29,000 nt of DNA, taken from NCBI GenBank assembly GCA_023230755.1, contig JALNWS010000029.1, forward strand, positions 1-29,000, read 5' to 3'. The position numbers and the translations under genes were made by a program. The stretch is from Azoarcus sp. Lineage in GTDB: Bacteria > Pseudomonadota > Gammaproteobacteria > Burkholderiales > Rhodocyclaceae. How positions within the stretch are numbered: the stretch's first letter is position 1; each line of letters starts with the position of its first letter. This document shows, in pieces, positions 7,555 through 16,143 of this stretch. The notes under the pieces are model-generated. The model ran no database searches and was not told the DNA's origin. It saw only the letters and a list, made by a program, of their open reading frames with translations.

Positions 7555-8701
7555 ACCCCGCTCCGTATAAATCACCGCCACGGCCACCTGCCTGCCCAAT
7601 GACCCTGTAGACAACGAGGCCATTGAGTCGGTCCTGGGCCGCATCGGCGAACGCCCGTCGCGCGCCCGTCGTATCGTGCTGCGCAACAACGGCATCCGCC
7701 AGCGTCACTACGCCATCGACCCCGCCAGCGGCGCAACCACCCACAGCAACGCCGAGTTGACGGCGGAAGCCATTCGCGGCCTGACGACGGGCGGCTTTGC
7801 GCTCGAGGACATCGAATGCCTGGCCACCGGCACCTCCTTGCCCGACCAGGTCATGCCCAATCACGGCGTGATGGTGCATGGCGAACTCGGCAACCCGGCC
7901 TGCGAGGTCGTCAGTACCGCAGGCATCTGCCTGGCCGGACTCAGCGCGCTCAAGTACGGCTGGCTGTCGGTGCTCGCCGGCAACACGCGCAACGCCGTCG
8001 CCACCGGCTCCGACCGCCCCTCGGCGGTGCTGCGCGGGAGCAGCTTCGAGGCCGAGAACGAACACCGCGTGGCCGCACTCGAGCGTCATCCCGAGATCGC
8101 ATTCGAGAAGGACTTCCTGCGCTGGATGCTGTCCGACGGTGCGGGCGCCTTCCTGCTGCAGGATGCGCCCCGCACCGACGCGCGCTCGCTGCGCATCGAC
8201 TGGATCGAGCTCTCGTCGCAGGCTCACGCCCAGCCGGTGTGCATGTATGCCGGCGGCGAGCGCGACGACAGCGGCAGGCTGCAGGGCTGGGCAGGGTTTG
8301 CGCCCGCGGCCTGGGGCAAGGAGTCGATCTTCGCCATCAAGCAGGACGTGCGCCTGCTCAACGAGCAGGTGGTGGCAAGCACGCTTGAAGCGCCGCTGCG
8401 CCGGCTGATCGACCGTCGCCAGTTGCGCGCCGACCGGATCGACTGGTTTCTGCCGCACATGTCCTCGCACTATTTCCGCGAGCAGATCGCCGACTGCCTG
8501 CAGCGCCTCGGCCTGCCGATCGCCCCCGAGCGCTGGTTCACCAACCTCGCGACCCGGGGCAACACCGGCGCGGCCTCGATCTACATCATGATCGACGAGC
8601 TGCTGCGCAGCGGCCGCCTGAGCAAAGGCCAGCGTCTGCTGTGCTTCGTCCCCGAAAGCGGCCGCTTCTCCAGCGGTTTCATGCACCTGACCGTGGTCTG
8701 A
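7547..8701 (+). CDS. darB: DarB-like KAS III with in-frame stop at codon 8
   Basis: Ketosynthase III-type enzyme that condenses two acyl chains into the cyclohexanedione precursor of a dialkylresorcinol. The natural start appears to be ATG 7547, overlapping the darA stop. The frame reads M-T-E-P-R-S-V, then TAA at 7568-7570, then I-T-A-T-A-T-C-L-P-N-D-P-V in the same frame. DarB relatives have V-Y-I-T at this point, so TAA replaces a Tyr codon through one base change. Downstream sequence is intact: R-N-N-G-I-R-Q-R-H, active Cys in T-A-G-I-C-L-A-G (codon 7928), His in L-P-H-M-S-S-H, and Asn in R-G-N-T-G-A-A. The next conventional start, GTG 7676, would delete the first strand of the thiolase fold. 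This may be a true nonsense mutation or a sequencing error. Confidence 0.85.
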
Positions 8702-8703
8702 CA

Positions 8704-9099
8704 ATGGACGCAAACGAAGTCCCGCAGGAAGGCAACGCCACCCTCGGCGGCCACCGCAAGGCCATGTACGCACGCGGTGCGGACGGTCGCATCGGCATCG
8801 TGCCCTCGAGCGGCTGGGAGGCCGAGGAAATCGTCACCCTGCAGGCGGTGGAAGACCTCGACCGGCTCGCTGCCGATGCCCGCAAAAGGGCGCTCGCCGG
8901 CAGCACCTCCGCACTCGAATACCACATGTACAAGGCGCGCATGGATCTCACCCTGTTGTCCCAGGTCAGCGGCATCTGGGCGTGGCGGGTGCGGCGTCAC
9001 CTGCGCCCGGACACCTTCGCCCGCCTGCGCCCCGCACTGCTCGCACGCTATGCAGAGGCAATGGGCATCAGCGTCGACCAGCTGAAAAGGGTGGATTGA
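8704..9099 (+). CDS. conserved cluster protein of unknown function
   Basis: 131 residues, starting two bases after the DarB-like stop and ending one base before the next start. I do not assign a function. It has a short N-terminal part with S-S-G-W-E-A-E-E-I-V, a central charged helix, and a C-terminal basic segment (W-A-W-R-V-R-R-H-L-R-P) followed by Y-A-E-A-M-G-I-S-V-D-Q-L. That pattern resembles a helix-turn-helix-like or helical-bundle end of the kind that ends in G-x-S-x-x-x-L. No signal peptide or transmembrane helix is evident. Its position between the DarB-like and BtrH-like genes suggests an accessory protein for the BtrH/ABC cassette. Confidence 0.75.
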   Translation: MDANEVPQEGNATLGGHRKAMYARGADGRIGIVPSSGWEAEEIVTLQAVEDLDRLAADARKRALAGSTSALEYHMYKARMDLTLLSQVSGIWAWRVRRHLRPDTFARLRPALLARYAEAMGISVDQLKRVD

Positions 9100-10110
9100 A
9101 TGCCGGACACCCCAAACACATTCAGCCACCAGCACGCCTCGCACTGCGAAAGCGGCGTGATGTCGGCCATCGTGCGCCACTACGGCCTGCCCCTGTCCGA
9201 GCCGATGGCGCTTGGCCTGTCCTCGGCCCTGTCCTTTGCCTACCTGCCCTTCATCAAGCTCGGCGGGCTGCCGCTGGTGGCCTACCGCATGCCGCCGCGC
9301 GCCATCATCCGCGGCCTGCAGAAGCCGCTCGGCATCCGCATGCGCACCGAAACCTTCCGCTCCACCGCACGTGGCGAGGCCCGCCTCAACAGCCTGCTCG
9401 ACGAGGGCAAGGTGGTCGGCCTGCAGACCTCGGTGTTCTGGCTGCCGTACTTCCCCGGTGACATGCGTTTTCACTTCAACGCCCACAACGTGCTCGCCTA
9501 CGGGCGCGACACGGCCAATGGCGACTACCTGCTGTCCGACCCGGTGTTTGAGGAGCCGATGCGCTGCGCACCGGCCGACCTCGCGCGTGCGCGCTTTGCC
9601 CGTGGCGTGCTCGCGCCCAAGGGCCTGCTCTATTACCCTGAGACGCGCCCCAGCGAGCCCGACTGGGGCAAGGCGATTCCAGCGGCCGTCCGCAAGACGG
9701 TGCGCATCATGCTGCGCGCCCCGATTCCGCTGATCGGCATTCGCGGCATGGAGCGGGTGGCGCGCGCCGTCGAGCGCCTGCCCGCGACTGGCGATCTGCA
9801 GAAATCCAAGCTCTTCGTCGGCCACCTGGTGCGGATGCAGGAAGAAATCGGCACCGGAGGCGGCGGCTTCCGCTACATGTACGCCTCCTTCCTCGAAGAA
9901 GCCGCCAGCCTCGCCGCGCGCCCGGCGCTGGCCGAACTGGCCGGCGAGCTGGTCGAGATCGGTGACGGCTGGCGCGAGTTCGCGCTCGCCACCGCGCGCA
10001 TGATCCGCGACCGCGACCCCTTCGATCCGGCCCGTCTTGCCGCCCTGCTGCGCGCGCAGGCGGCCCGCGAAAAGACCTTCTTCGGCAGCCTCGACCGCGC
10101 CATCCGATGA
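9100..10110 (+). CDS. BtrH-like cysteine acyltransferase candidate
   Basis: 336 residues. The N-terminal ~160 residues match the BtrH N-terminal (papain-like) pattern: H-A-S-H-C-E-S-G with Cys16 as the likely nucleophile, His129 in F-N-A-H-N-V-L-A-Y-G, and Asp147 in L-S-D-P-V-F. The C-terminal half is helical and includes F-R-Y-M-Y-A-S-F-L-E-E-A, typical of the DUF4872-type partner domain. BtrH itself moves an acyl group from an acyl carrier protein to an aminoglycoside amine in butirosin synthesis. By analogy this protein may take an acyl chain from the ACP encoded at 12306 and transfer it to an unknown acceptor. It overlaps the ABC ATPase gene by four bases (ATGA), which implies a coupled unit. 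Confidence 0.8.
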   Translation: MPDTPNTFSHQHASHCESGVMSAIVRHYGLPLSEPMALGLSSALSFAYLPFIKLGGLPLVAYRMPPRAIIRGLQKPLGIRMRTETFRSTARGEARLNSLLDEGKVVGLQTSVFWLPYFPGDMRFHFNAHNVLAYGRDTANGDYLLSDPVFEEPMRCAPADLARARFARGVLAPKGLLYYPETRPSEPDWGKAIPAAVRKTVRIMLRAPIPLIGIRGMERVARAVERLPATGDLQKSKLFVGHLVRMQEEIGTGGGGFRYMYASFLEEAASLAARPALAELAGELVEIGDGWREFALATARMIRDRDPFDPARLAALLRAQAAREKTFFGSLDRAIR

Positions 10111-11030
10111 TCGCCATCGAGCGCGTCAGCCATCGCTATCGCAGCGCCAGCACGGCTGCGCTCGACACCATCACGCTCGATGTCGGACGCGGCAGTCTGT
10201 TCGGCCTGCTCGGCCCCAACGGCGCGGGCAAGACCACGCTGATCTCGCTCATCGCCGGCCTCATCGCCCCGCAACAGGGGCACATCAAGGCCGACGGCCA
10301 GGCGCTGGCCGACTTCCGCCGCACCCACCCCAATGCGATTGCCCTGGTGCCGCAGGACTACGCCTTCTATCCGATGCTGACGGTCGCCGAGAACCTCGCC
10401 TTCTTCGCCGGCGTGCAGGGCCTGGACCGGCGTCAGCAGCAGGCCCGCAGCCGCGAGGCCATCCGTTTCGCCCGCCTCGAGAGCGTCGACAGACAGCTCG
10501 CCGGCGAACTCTCCGGCGGCTTGCGCCGGCGCCTGAATCTCGCCATCGGCCTGCTCGGCGACCCCACGCTGCTGCTGCTGGACGAGCCCACCGTCGGCGT
10601 CGATCCGCAGTCACGCCACTTTCTGCTCGACGCCATCCGCGACTTGCGCAATAGCGGCAAGACGGTGATCTACACCAGCCACTACATGGACGAGGTCGAA
10701 GCCATCTGCGACCGCATTGCCATCATCGACCATGGCCGGGTGCTGGCCGCCGGCACGCTGGCCGAGGTGCTCGGTGCTGCTGAGCCGCAACTGCAACTCC
10801 GCCTCGACCACGATCTGCCGCAGGCGCTGCTTGAGCGCTGGCAGGCAGCTCACACGGTGACGACGCCAGGCACCAACTGCGTCTGCCTGACGCCAGTCCC
10901 GGTCGCCGCGCTGCCACAGATCCTGCACGATCTCGCCGCGCACGGGCTCACGCCGCTGGCTCTGAACCACGGACAGCAGAACCTGGAGCAGGTCTTCATG
11001 CACCTGACCCGGCGTTCGCTGCGGGACTGA
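10107..11030 (+). CDS. ABC transporter ATP-binding protein (ABC-2 type)
   Basis: 307 residues with all ABC motifs: Walker A G-P-N-G-A-G-K-T-T (residues 36-44), signature L-S-G-G (135-138), Walker B L-L-L-L-D-E-P with Asp159-Glu160, and the H-loop in Y-T-S-H-Y-M-D-E. A C-terminal extension of ~90 residues follows, as in exporter ATPases of the drug and polysaccharide type. It should power the permease encoded immediately downstream (3-base gap). The substrate is unknown; the surrounding acyl-processing genes suggest a lipid-like product. Confidence 0.93.
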   Translation: MIAIERVSHRYRSASTAALDTITLDVGRGSLFGLLGPNGAGKTTLISLIAGLIAPQQGHIKADGQALADFRRTHPNAIALVPQDYAFYPMLTVAENLAFFAGVQGLDRRQQQARSREAIRFARLESVDRQLAGELSGGLRRRLNLAIGLLGDPTLLLLDEPTVGVDPQSRHFLLDAIRDLRNSGKTVIYTSHYMDEVEAICDRIAIIDHGRVLAAGTLAEVLGAAEPQLQLRLDHDLPQALLERWQAAHTVTTPGTNCVCLTPVPVAALPQILHDLAAHGLTPLALNHGQQNLEQVFMHLTRRSLRD

Positions 11031-11033
11031 GCG

Positions 11034-12296
11034 ATGTCTGCCGCCCGCACGCTGATCCGGCTTGCAGCCCTGTGGCGCAAGGAAGCGCTTGCGCTGCTGC
11101 GCGATCGTCACGGGCTGGCCGCATTGTTCCTGATGCCAGCCATCTTCATCCTGGTGATGTCGATGGCGCTGCGCGACGCCTTCGTGCCCGGCGTCCCCGC
11201 CGATCTGGGCTACGCCGTCGTCGATCTCGACCGCAGCGAAGCCTCTCAGGCGCTGGTGGAGCAGCTCGCCGGCGTCGACCTGCTGCGCGAGTTCGGCGCC
11301 CTCGACAGCGAGCGGAGCGGGCGCGACGCGGTGGCGGACGGTCGCATCGCCTTCGTGCTGCTGATCCCGCAAGGCTTCGAACGCAGACTTGGCACGACGG
11401 CCGCCCCAGCACCCGACACGCCAGGCCTGCGCGTGCTCGCCGACCCCACGGTGCCGCTGGCAGTGCGCAACGGTTTTCGCCAGCAGGTCGAAGCCGAGCT
11501 CACCCGCCTGCAGCTGGGCACCCTGCTTGCGCGCATCGGCCGCAGCCTGATGATCCCGGAACTGCGCGACGTGGCCACCAAGGCCCCGCCCTATCCGGTC
11601 TTTGTCGAGGCGGTGCGCAAGCCCACGGCCGCCGCCAGCACGAGGAGTGCCTCCGCGCTCCCCTCGTCGGTGCAGCAGAACGTGCCGGCATGGCTGATCT
11701 TCTCGATGTTCTTCGTCGTGGTGCCGATTTCCGCGGTCTTCATCGCCGAGCGCCAGCACGGCACGCTGCAGCGCCTGGCCACGCAGCAGGTGTCCTTCGG
11801 CCTGATCCTCGCCGGCAAGCTGCTGCCCTTCTTCGTCGTCAATCAGGTGCAGGCCGTGCTGATGGTGCTGGTCGGGCGCTACCTGGTGCCGCTCGCCGGC
11901 GGCGAAGCCCTCACCCTGCCCACCGGCGCCGCGTCGCTGCTCGCACTGTGGCTGATGAGCGCGGCGGTCAGCCTCGCGGCCGTAGCCTGGGCGCTGCTGA
12001 TTGCCAGCAGCGCGCGCAGCACCGAGCAGGCCACCGTGATCGGCGGCGTCGGCAACATCCTGATGGGCGCGATCGGCGGCATCATGGTGCCACAGTTCGT
12101 CATGCCGGCCGGCATGCAGCCCCTGACCGACCTCTCGCCGATGGCCTGGGCGCTGGACGGCTTTCACCGCGTGATGTTGCGTGGCGGCGCCATCGCCGAC
12201 ATCGTCGGCCCCGCCGCGGCACTGCTATCCTTCGGCCTCGCGGCGCTGGTCGTCGCGATCCTGCTGAACCAGCGCGCCCTGCGCGCGCTCCGCTGA
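11034..12296 (+). CDS. ABC-2 family permease
   Basis: 420 residues with the ABC-2 permease layout. One N-terminal membrane helix (residues ~24-45) is followed by a large soluble domain (to ~215) and five C-terminal hydrophobic segments, including A-W-L-I-F-S-M-F-F-V-V-V and L-M-G-A-I-G-G-I-M-V-P. The stretch F-I-A-E-R-Q-H-G-T-L-Q-R-L before the second helix is the conserved cytoplasmic coupling region of the family. It is the inner-membrane partner of the ATPase just upstream, probably as a homodimer. The carrier-protein gene begins nine bases after its stop, so export and acyl-chain handling appear linked. Confidence 0.92.
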   Translation: MSAARTLIRLAALWRKEALALLRDRHGLAALFLMPAIFILVMSMALRDAFVPGVPADLGYAVVDLDRSEASQALVEQLAGVDLLREFGALDSERSGRDAVADGRIAFVLLIPQGFERRLGTTAAPAPDTPGLRVLADPTVPLAVRNGFRQQVEAELTRLQLGTLLARIGRSLMIPELRDVATKAPPYPVFVEAVRKPTAAASTRSASALPSSVQQNVPAWLIFSMFFVVVPISAVFIAERQHGTLQRLATQQVSFGLILAGKLLPFFVVNQVQAVLMVLVGRYLVPLAGGEALTLPTGAASLLALWLMSAAVSLAAVAWALLIASSARSTEQATVIGGVGNILMGAIGGIMVPQFVMPAGMQPLTDLSPMAWALDGFHRVMLRGGAIADIVGPAAALLSFGLAALVVAILLNQRALRALR

Positions 12297-12305
12297 CGAG
12301 CCAAG

Positions 12306-12572
12306 ATGAACGACCTCAAACACGCGATCAAGCAACTGATCGTCGACGCCTGCGACAAGGACTGCGACCCGGCGTCGATCACCGACGACGAAATTCTGTT
12401 CGGACCCGAAGCGCCGCTGGCGCTCGACTCGCTTGATGCCCTGCAACTGTCGATGGCCATCCAGAAAAAGTACGGCCTGCGCCTGACCGACAGCAAGGAG
12501 ACACGCCGCATCCTCTCCAGCGTCAGCAACCTGGCCGAACAGCTCGACGCTTTCATCGCCAGCCGCCCATGA
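12306..12572 (+). CDS. acyl carrier protein
   Basis: 88 residues with the four-helix ACP pattern. Ser42 in L-A-L-D-S-L-D-A-L-Q-L is the expected phosphopantetheine attachment site. It overlaps the following ketosynthase gene by four bases, which points to a dedicated ACP-KS pair. It differs clearly from the second ACP at 16144, so the two probably serve separate chains: this one could feed the DarB-like or BtrH-like enzyme, and the other the aryl-polyene line. That division is inference. Dialkylresorcinol loci can carry their own ACP (DarC in other bacteria), and this may be the equivalent. Confidence 0.93.
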   Translation: MNDLKHAIKQLIVDACDKDCDPASITDDEILFGPEAPLALDSLDALQLSMAIQKKYGLRLTDSKETRRILSSVSNLAEQLDAFIASRP

Positions 12573-14143
12573 CGCGGCCGGTGCGGATTGCGGCCATCGC
12601 GCACTGCTCCACGCTCGGTCAGTGCGCACCGGAGGCCGCCGCTGCGCTCGCCCGCCCGGCCAGCCTCGCGGGTGAGCGCAGCGTACTCGGCGAAGCCTGG
12701 CCCTGGTTCGCAATGGCGCTGGATGAAGGCGACTGGACCGCCCGCGCACGCGCCGCAATCACCCGGGTGGGGGGCGACCTTGCGCAAGCCCTGCCGCCAG
12801 CGGACTGGGCCGGAACGCCGCTGTTCGTCGCCTCATCCTCGCTGCAGATGGGCGCGCTGGAGCATGCTGCGCGCAACAGCGGCACGATCGACCTGCCCGC
12901 TGACGCCGCGGCGTTCTCGCAGCGGATCGCCGACTGGCTGGGCATCGCCGGCACGCACTGGACCTTGTCCACCACTTGTACCTCGGGCTTTGCCGCGATC
13001 GATGCCGCCGCCAGCCTGATCCGCCAGGGCGTGATCGAGCGCGCCCTCGTCATCGGCATCGAACTGGCAAACGACACCACGCTGGCCGGCTTCGCGGGAC
13101 TCGGCCTGCTCGCCCGCCAGCCCGGCGACAACGGGCTGGTTCTTGGCGAAGCCGTGGCAGGCGTGCTGCTGAGTGCGAACCCAGACAGCGGCTGGGAAAT
13201 TGCCGCATGCCGTCTTGGCATTGACGGTCATTCGCCCACCGGCCCAAGGCCCGACGGAACGGAGATTCGCGCCACCATGGCAGCGGCACTGGCCGATGCC
13301 GGGCTGAACGCCACCGACATCGACCTGATCAAGCTGCACGGCGGCGGACTCGCTGCCACCGCCGACGCCGAAGACTGCGCAGTTGCTGCGCTGTTCAGCG
13401 AGGCCCGCCCGGCCACCATCAGCTTCAAGCACCGCCTCGGGCACACGCTGGGGGCCAGCGGTGTGGCCGAACTCACCCTGCTGCTGGCGACGCTGGCCAA
13501 CAATCCACACACGCCGCGGCATGTCCTGCTCAGCCTCGTCGGCTTCGGTGGCAGCATCGGCGCCCTTGTACTCAGGGCGTCGCCAACCCCGCAGTCGGTG
13601 CCCACCCGCCCGGCGGCGTGCGCAGCACCGCCCCCCCCTGCAAACGAGCGCACCCGCATCGCGCTTGTGTTCGACAGTCCGGGCCTGAGCACGCGCGCAC
13701 GCGCGGTCGCGGCTGCCGTCTCTGCCCCGCCACTGCGCCGTGCCGGTGCGTTCGCCGAACTGTGCCTGGTCGGGGTCGATGCCTGTGCCGCAGACGACGA
13801 ATACAGCGGCTCCATCGCCATTCTGGTGGCCTCACGCAGCGGCCCTCGCCAGGCCTTCACGCGGGTGCTCGAAGACCTCTGTCTGCGCAGCGAAGCGCCC
13901 ATGCCCTTCGATTTTCTCGCCACCCAGGCGGTACTCGCCGCCCTGCCGCTGCAAAAGCGCCTTCCGGCACTGGGCGCCCTGCTCTACCTGCCCGGCACCG
14001 ACGACTGCAATGTGCTGTGGCAACGCATGACCCAGCTCGCCAACGCATGGCTTGCCGACGGCCGCCACCGCCATGTGCTGATCGGCATCGTGGAACCGGG
14101 CACGCCGCAGCACCACTGCGAATGGCGTCACCTCGCCCGCTGA
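12569..14143 (+). CDS. ketosynthase with altered His motif and extra C-terminal domain
   Basis: 524 residues. Residues ~1-345 form a beta-ketoacyl synthase: Cys137 in T-T-C-T-S-G-F-A, His257 in L-H-G-G-G-L-A, Lys287 in S-F-K-H-R, and His292 in L-G-H-T-L-G-A. The usual H-G-T-G-T is H-G-G-G-L here, so the triad residues are kept but the loop differs. A low-complexity Pro/Ala join is followed by ~170 residues (from A-L-V-F-D-S-P-G) that resemble the chain-length-factor-like protein at 28402: both have a (F/V)-A-S-x-(S/G)-G stretch, then D-F or R-F, and end in L-I-G-I-V-E-P or L-L-V-Y-D-H-P. This looks like a KS fused to a degenerate CLF-like half. The acyl substrate is unknown. Confidence 0.85.
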   Translation: MTRPVRIAAIAHCSTLGQCAPEAAAALARPASLAGERSVLGEAWPWFAMALDEGDWTARARAAITRVGGDLAQALPPADWAGTPLFVASSSLQMGALEHAARNSGTIDLPADAAAFSQRIADWLGIAGTHWTLSTTCTSGFAAIDAAASLIRQGVIERALVIGIELANDTTLAGFAGLGLLARQPGDNGLVLGEAVAGVLLSANPDSGWEIAACRLGIDGHSPTGPRPDGTEIRATMAAALADAGLNATDIDLIKLHGGGLAATADAEDCAVAALFSEARPATISFKHRLGHTLGASGVAELTLLLATLANNPHTPRHVLLSLVGFGGSIGALVLRASPTPQSVPTRPAACAAPPPPANERTRIALVFDSPGLSTRARAVAAAVSAPPLRRAGAFAELCLVGVDACAADDEYSGSIAILVASRSGPRQAFTRVLEDLCLRSEAPMPFDFLATQAVLAALPLQKRLPALGALLYLPGTDDCNVLWQRMTQLANAWLADGRHRHVLIGIVEPGTPQHHCEWRHLAR

Positions 14144-14199
14144 AACGACGCCGTGGCGCGAGCTCCGGCCCGTCGCTGCGGCCTATGCGGATGAATTCA

Positions 14200-14231
14200 T
14201 TGTCTATTTTTCCGATTCGAGGGCATATAAC
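14200..14231 (+). promoter_or_regulatory. possible promoter for the radical SAM gene
   Basis: In the 172-bp gap after the ketosynthase, an AT-rich patch contains TTGTCT (14200-14205) and CATATA (14224-14229), 18 bases apart. The local drop in GC content in otherwise GC-rich DNA supports a regulatory site. Confidence 0.35.
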
Positions 14232-14315
14232 CATTCTCTGAACGCTGGAAATACCGCACAATCCGGGCCATAACAAGCCTGCCTCCGGGCACCGCCAACA
14301 CAGAGAGCTCCGAAC

Positions 14316-15941
14316 ATGCGCGTAACCCTCGTTCATCCCGCCGGATTCAACTTCGTGCCCGGGCAGCCCGACTTTTCCGTGCTGGCCAACCGCATGGCAC
14401 CGATCGGCATTCTGCAACTGGCCTCCTGGCTGGAGAAACACGGCCATCCCACCCAGGTGCATGACTGCCTCGGCCCTTACGCCCCCCCGTCGCTGGGGGC
14501 CAACGTCGAGCAGATTCTCGCCACCAGGCCGGAGCTGGTGGGTTTTTCCGCCACCACCTCCGGCTTCATGGATGCGGTGGACATGGCAGCCGAGATCAAG
14601 CGCAGACATCCGCACATCAAGACCTTTTTCGGCAACGTCCATGCCTCGTCAGTGGGCGGGCCGCTGCTCGATCACTTCCCCGAGATCGACTACCTGTGCA
14701 TCGGCGAGGGTGAAGGCGCCATCCTGGATGTGGCGGAAGGCATGGCGGACAAGGACATCGCCAACATCATCTACCGCGACGGCGGCGGCCACGCGGTGAT
14801 CAACGAACGCCGCGCGCGCATCCTCGATCTCGACGAACTGCCCTTCCCCGCCTACGAGAAGCTCGCCGGCTTCCCGCACGGCTACCACCTGCCGCTGTTT
14901 TCCTACGAGAAGCGCTGGGGCGCGACCATGATCACCTCGCGCGGTTGCCCCTACACCTGCTCCTTCTGCGACCGCACGGTGTACGAACGCCTGTACAAGT
15001 ACAACTCGGCGCAGTACGTGCACGACCATATCCGCCATCTGCGCGACAACTTCGGCGTGCATCACATCAACATCTACGACGACCTGTTCACCGCGCACAA
15101 GAAGCGCATCCACGAACTGTGCGAACTGCTCATCTCCAAACCGCTGGGCGTGGATTTCAACTGTGCGATCCGCACCGGTCACACCTCGGACGAAATGCTC
15201 GCCCTGCTCAAGCGCGCGGGCGCGCTGATGGTGTCGATGGGCATCGAATCGGCTGATCCGGTGATGATGGAAAGGCACAAGACCGGCGTCACGCTGGACG
15301 CGGTCAAACAGACCGTCGAGCAGATCCACGCCGCCGGTCTGCGCGCGAAGGGCCTGTTCATCTTCGGTCTGCCGGGCGAAACCCCCGAAACCCTGAAGGC
15401 GACCAGCGACTTCATCCTCTCGCTCGATCTCGACGAGATGAACATGACCAAGTTCAGCCCGATGTACGGCGCGCCGATCTGGGACGAATGCGTGTCCGGC
15501 GCCGAAGGCGAGTTCGATGAGGACTGGCGCCTGATGAACTGTCTCAACTTCGTGTTCAAACCCAAGGGCTTCGAGTCGCGCGAAGAGATGGACGCACTCT
15601 ACAACTGGCACGTGCGCCGCTACTACGACAGCAAGCCCTACCGCCGCCGCTTTGCCAAGAAGCTGTGGCAGCACCGCTGGAGCCTGTGGCACGTGGTGCG
15701 CCACCTGCCGCAGATCATTCAGGCCGCGCGCTACTTCAGCGCCGGCAAGGCCGAACTCGAAGCCGCCGAACACAACTTTGCACCGCACCCGCGCCAGCCG
15801 CGCGGCCTGTCGCCCTTCCTCAGCCCGGAACTGCAGGCCGATGCAATCGCCTCGATGTCGCCGGTCAAGGTGTCGCGCAAGCCCAAGCCACAGCCTCCAC
15901 GCACAGCCGGGCGCATCATCGAAATCGTGCAATCCGCCTGA
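14316..15941 (+). CDS. B12-binding radical SAM protein
   Basis: 541 residues. Residues 1-~180 form a cobalamin-binding-type Rossmann domain, with V-H-D-C-L-G-P-Y, the later G-N-V-H-A-S, and the Y-L-C-I-G-E-G-E motif usual in this family. The radical SAM domain follows, with its cluster-binding C-x3-C-x2-C at Cys211, Cys215 and Cys218 (R-G-C-P-Y-T-C-S-F-C). The C-terminal ~100 residues are basic and Pro-rich. Related enzymes (BchE, class B methylases, hopanoid enzymes) do methylation, cyclisation or oxidation on unactivated carbon. In this cluster it could methylate or otherwise modify the polyene or resorcinol. It stands alone between two operons with its own upstream gap. Confidence 0.9.
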   Translation: MRVTLVHPAGFNFVPGQPDFSVLANRMAPIGILQLASWLEKHGHPTQVHDCLGPYAPPSLGANVEQILATRPELVGFSATTSGFMDAVDMAAEIKRRHPHIKTFFGNVHASSVGGPLLDHFPEIDYLCIGEGEGAILDVAEGMADKDIANIIYRDGGGHAVINERRARILDLDELPFPAYEKLAGFPHGYHLPLFSYEKRWGATMITSRGCPYTCSFCDRTVYERLYKYNSAQYVHDHIRHLRDNFGVHHINIYDDLFTAHKKRIHELCELLISKPLGVDFNCAIRTGHTSDEMLALLKRAGALMVSMGIESADPVMMERHKTGVTLDAVKQTVEQIHAAGLRAKGLFIFGLPGETPETLKATSDFILSLDLDEMNMTKFSPMYGAPIWDECVSGAEGEFDEDWRLMNCLNFVFKPKGFESREEMDALYNWHVRRYYDSKPYRRRFAKKLWQHRWSLWHVVRHLPQIIQAARYFSAGKAELEAAEHNFAPHPRQPRGLSPFLSPELQADAIASMSPVKVSRKPKPQPPRTAGRIIEIVQSA

Positions 15942-16143
15942 GCCGGGATGTCAGACAGACTGAAACATCAGGTAAATCCGGGCCTTGCTCCTGTCGCCGA
16001 CGCCACAAATAAGCGAAAATTCACCCTTCGCGCCAGACGCCAGTTAACATTCCGCCTTTAACCCGCCGCGACCCGACGGCCAGCCCGCGCGCCGGCCACC
16101 ACGAATTGCGTCGGGACCAACCGTTTCTGCCAGTTGATCCAAG

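Noticed and set aside
7566..7571. TATAAA as a -10 promoter inside darB
   Set aside because: It coincides with the nonsense codon but has no -35 and would direct a transcript lacking a normal start; more likely a by-product of the base change.
11072..12436. 454-codon Arg-rich frame on the plus strand
   Set aside because: It overlaps the ABC permease and ACP genes in another frame; low-complexity Arg/Ala composition is typical of out-of-frame GC-rich reading.
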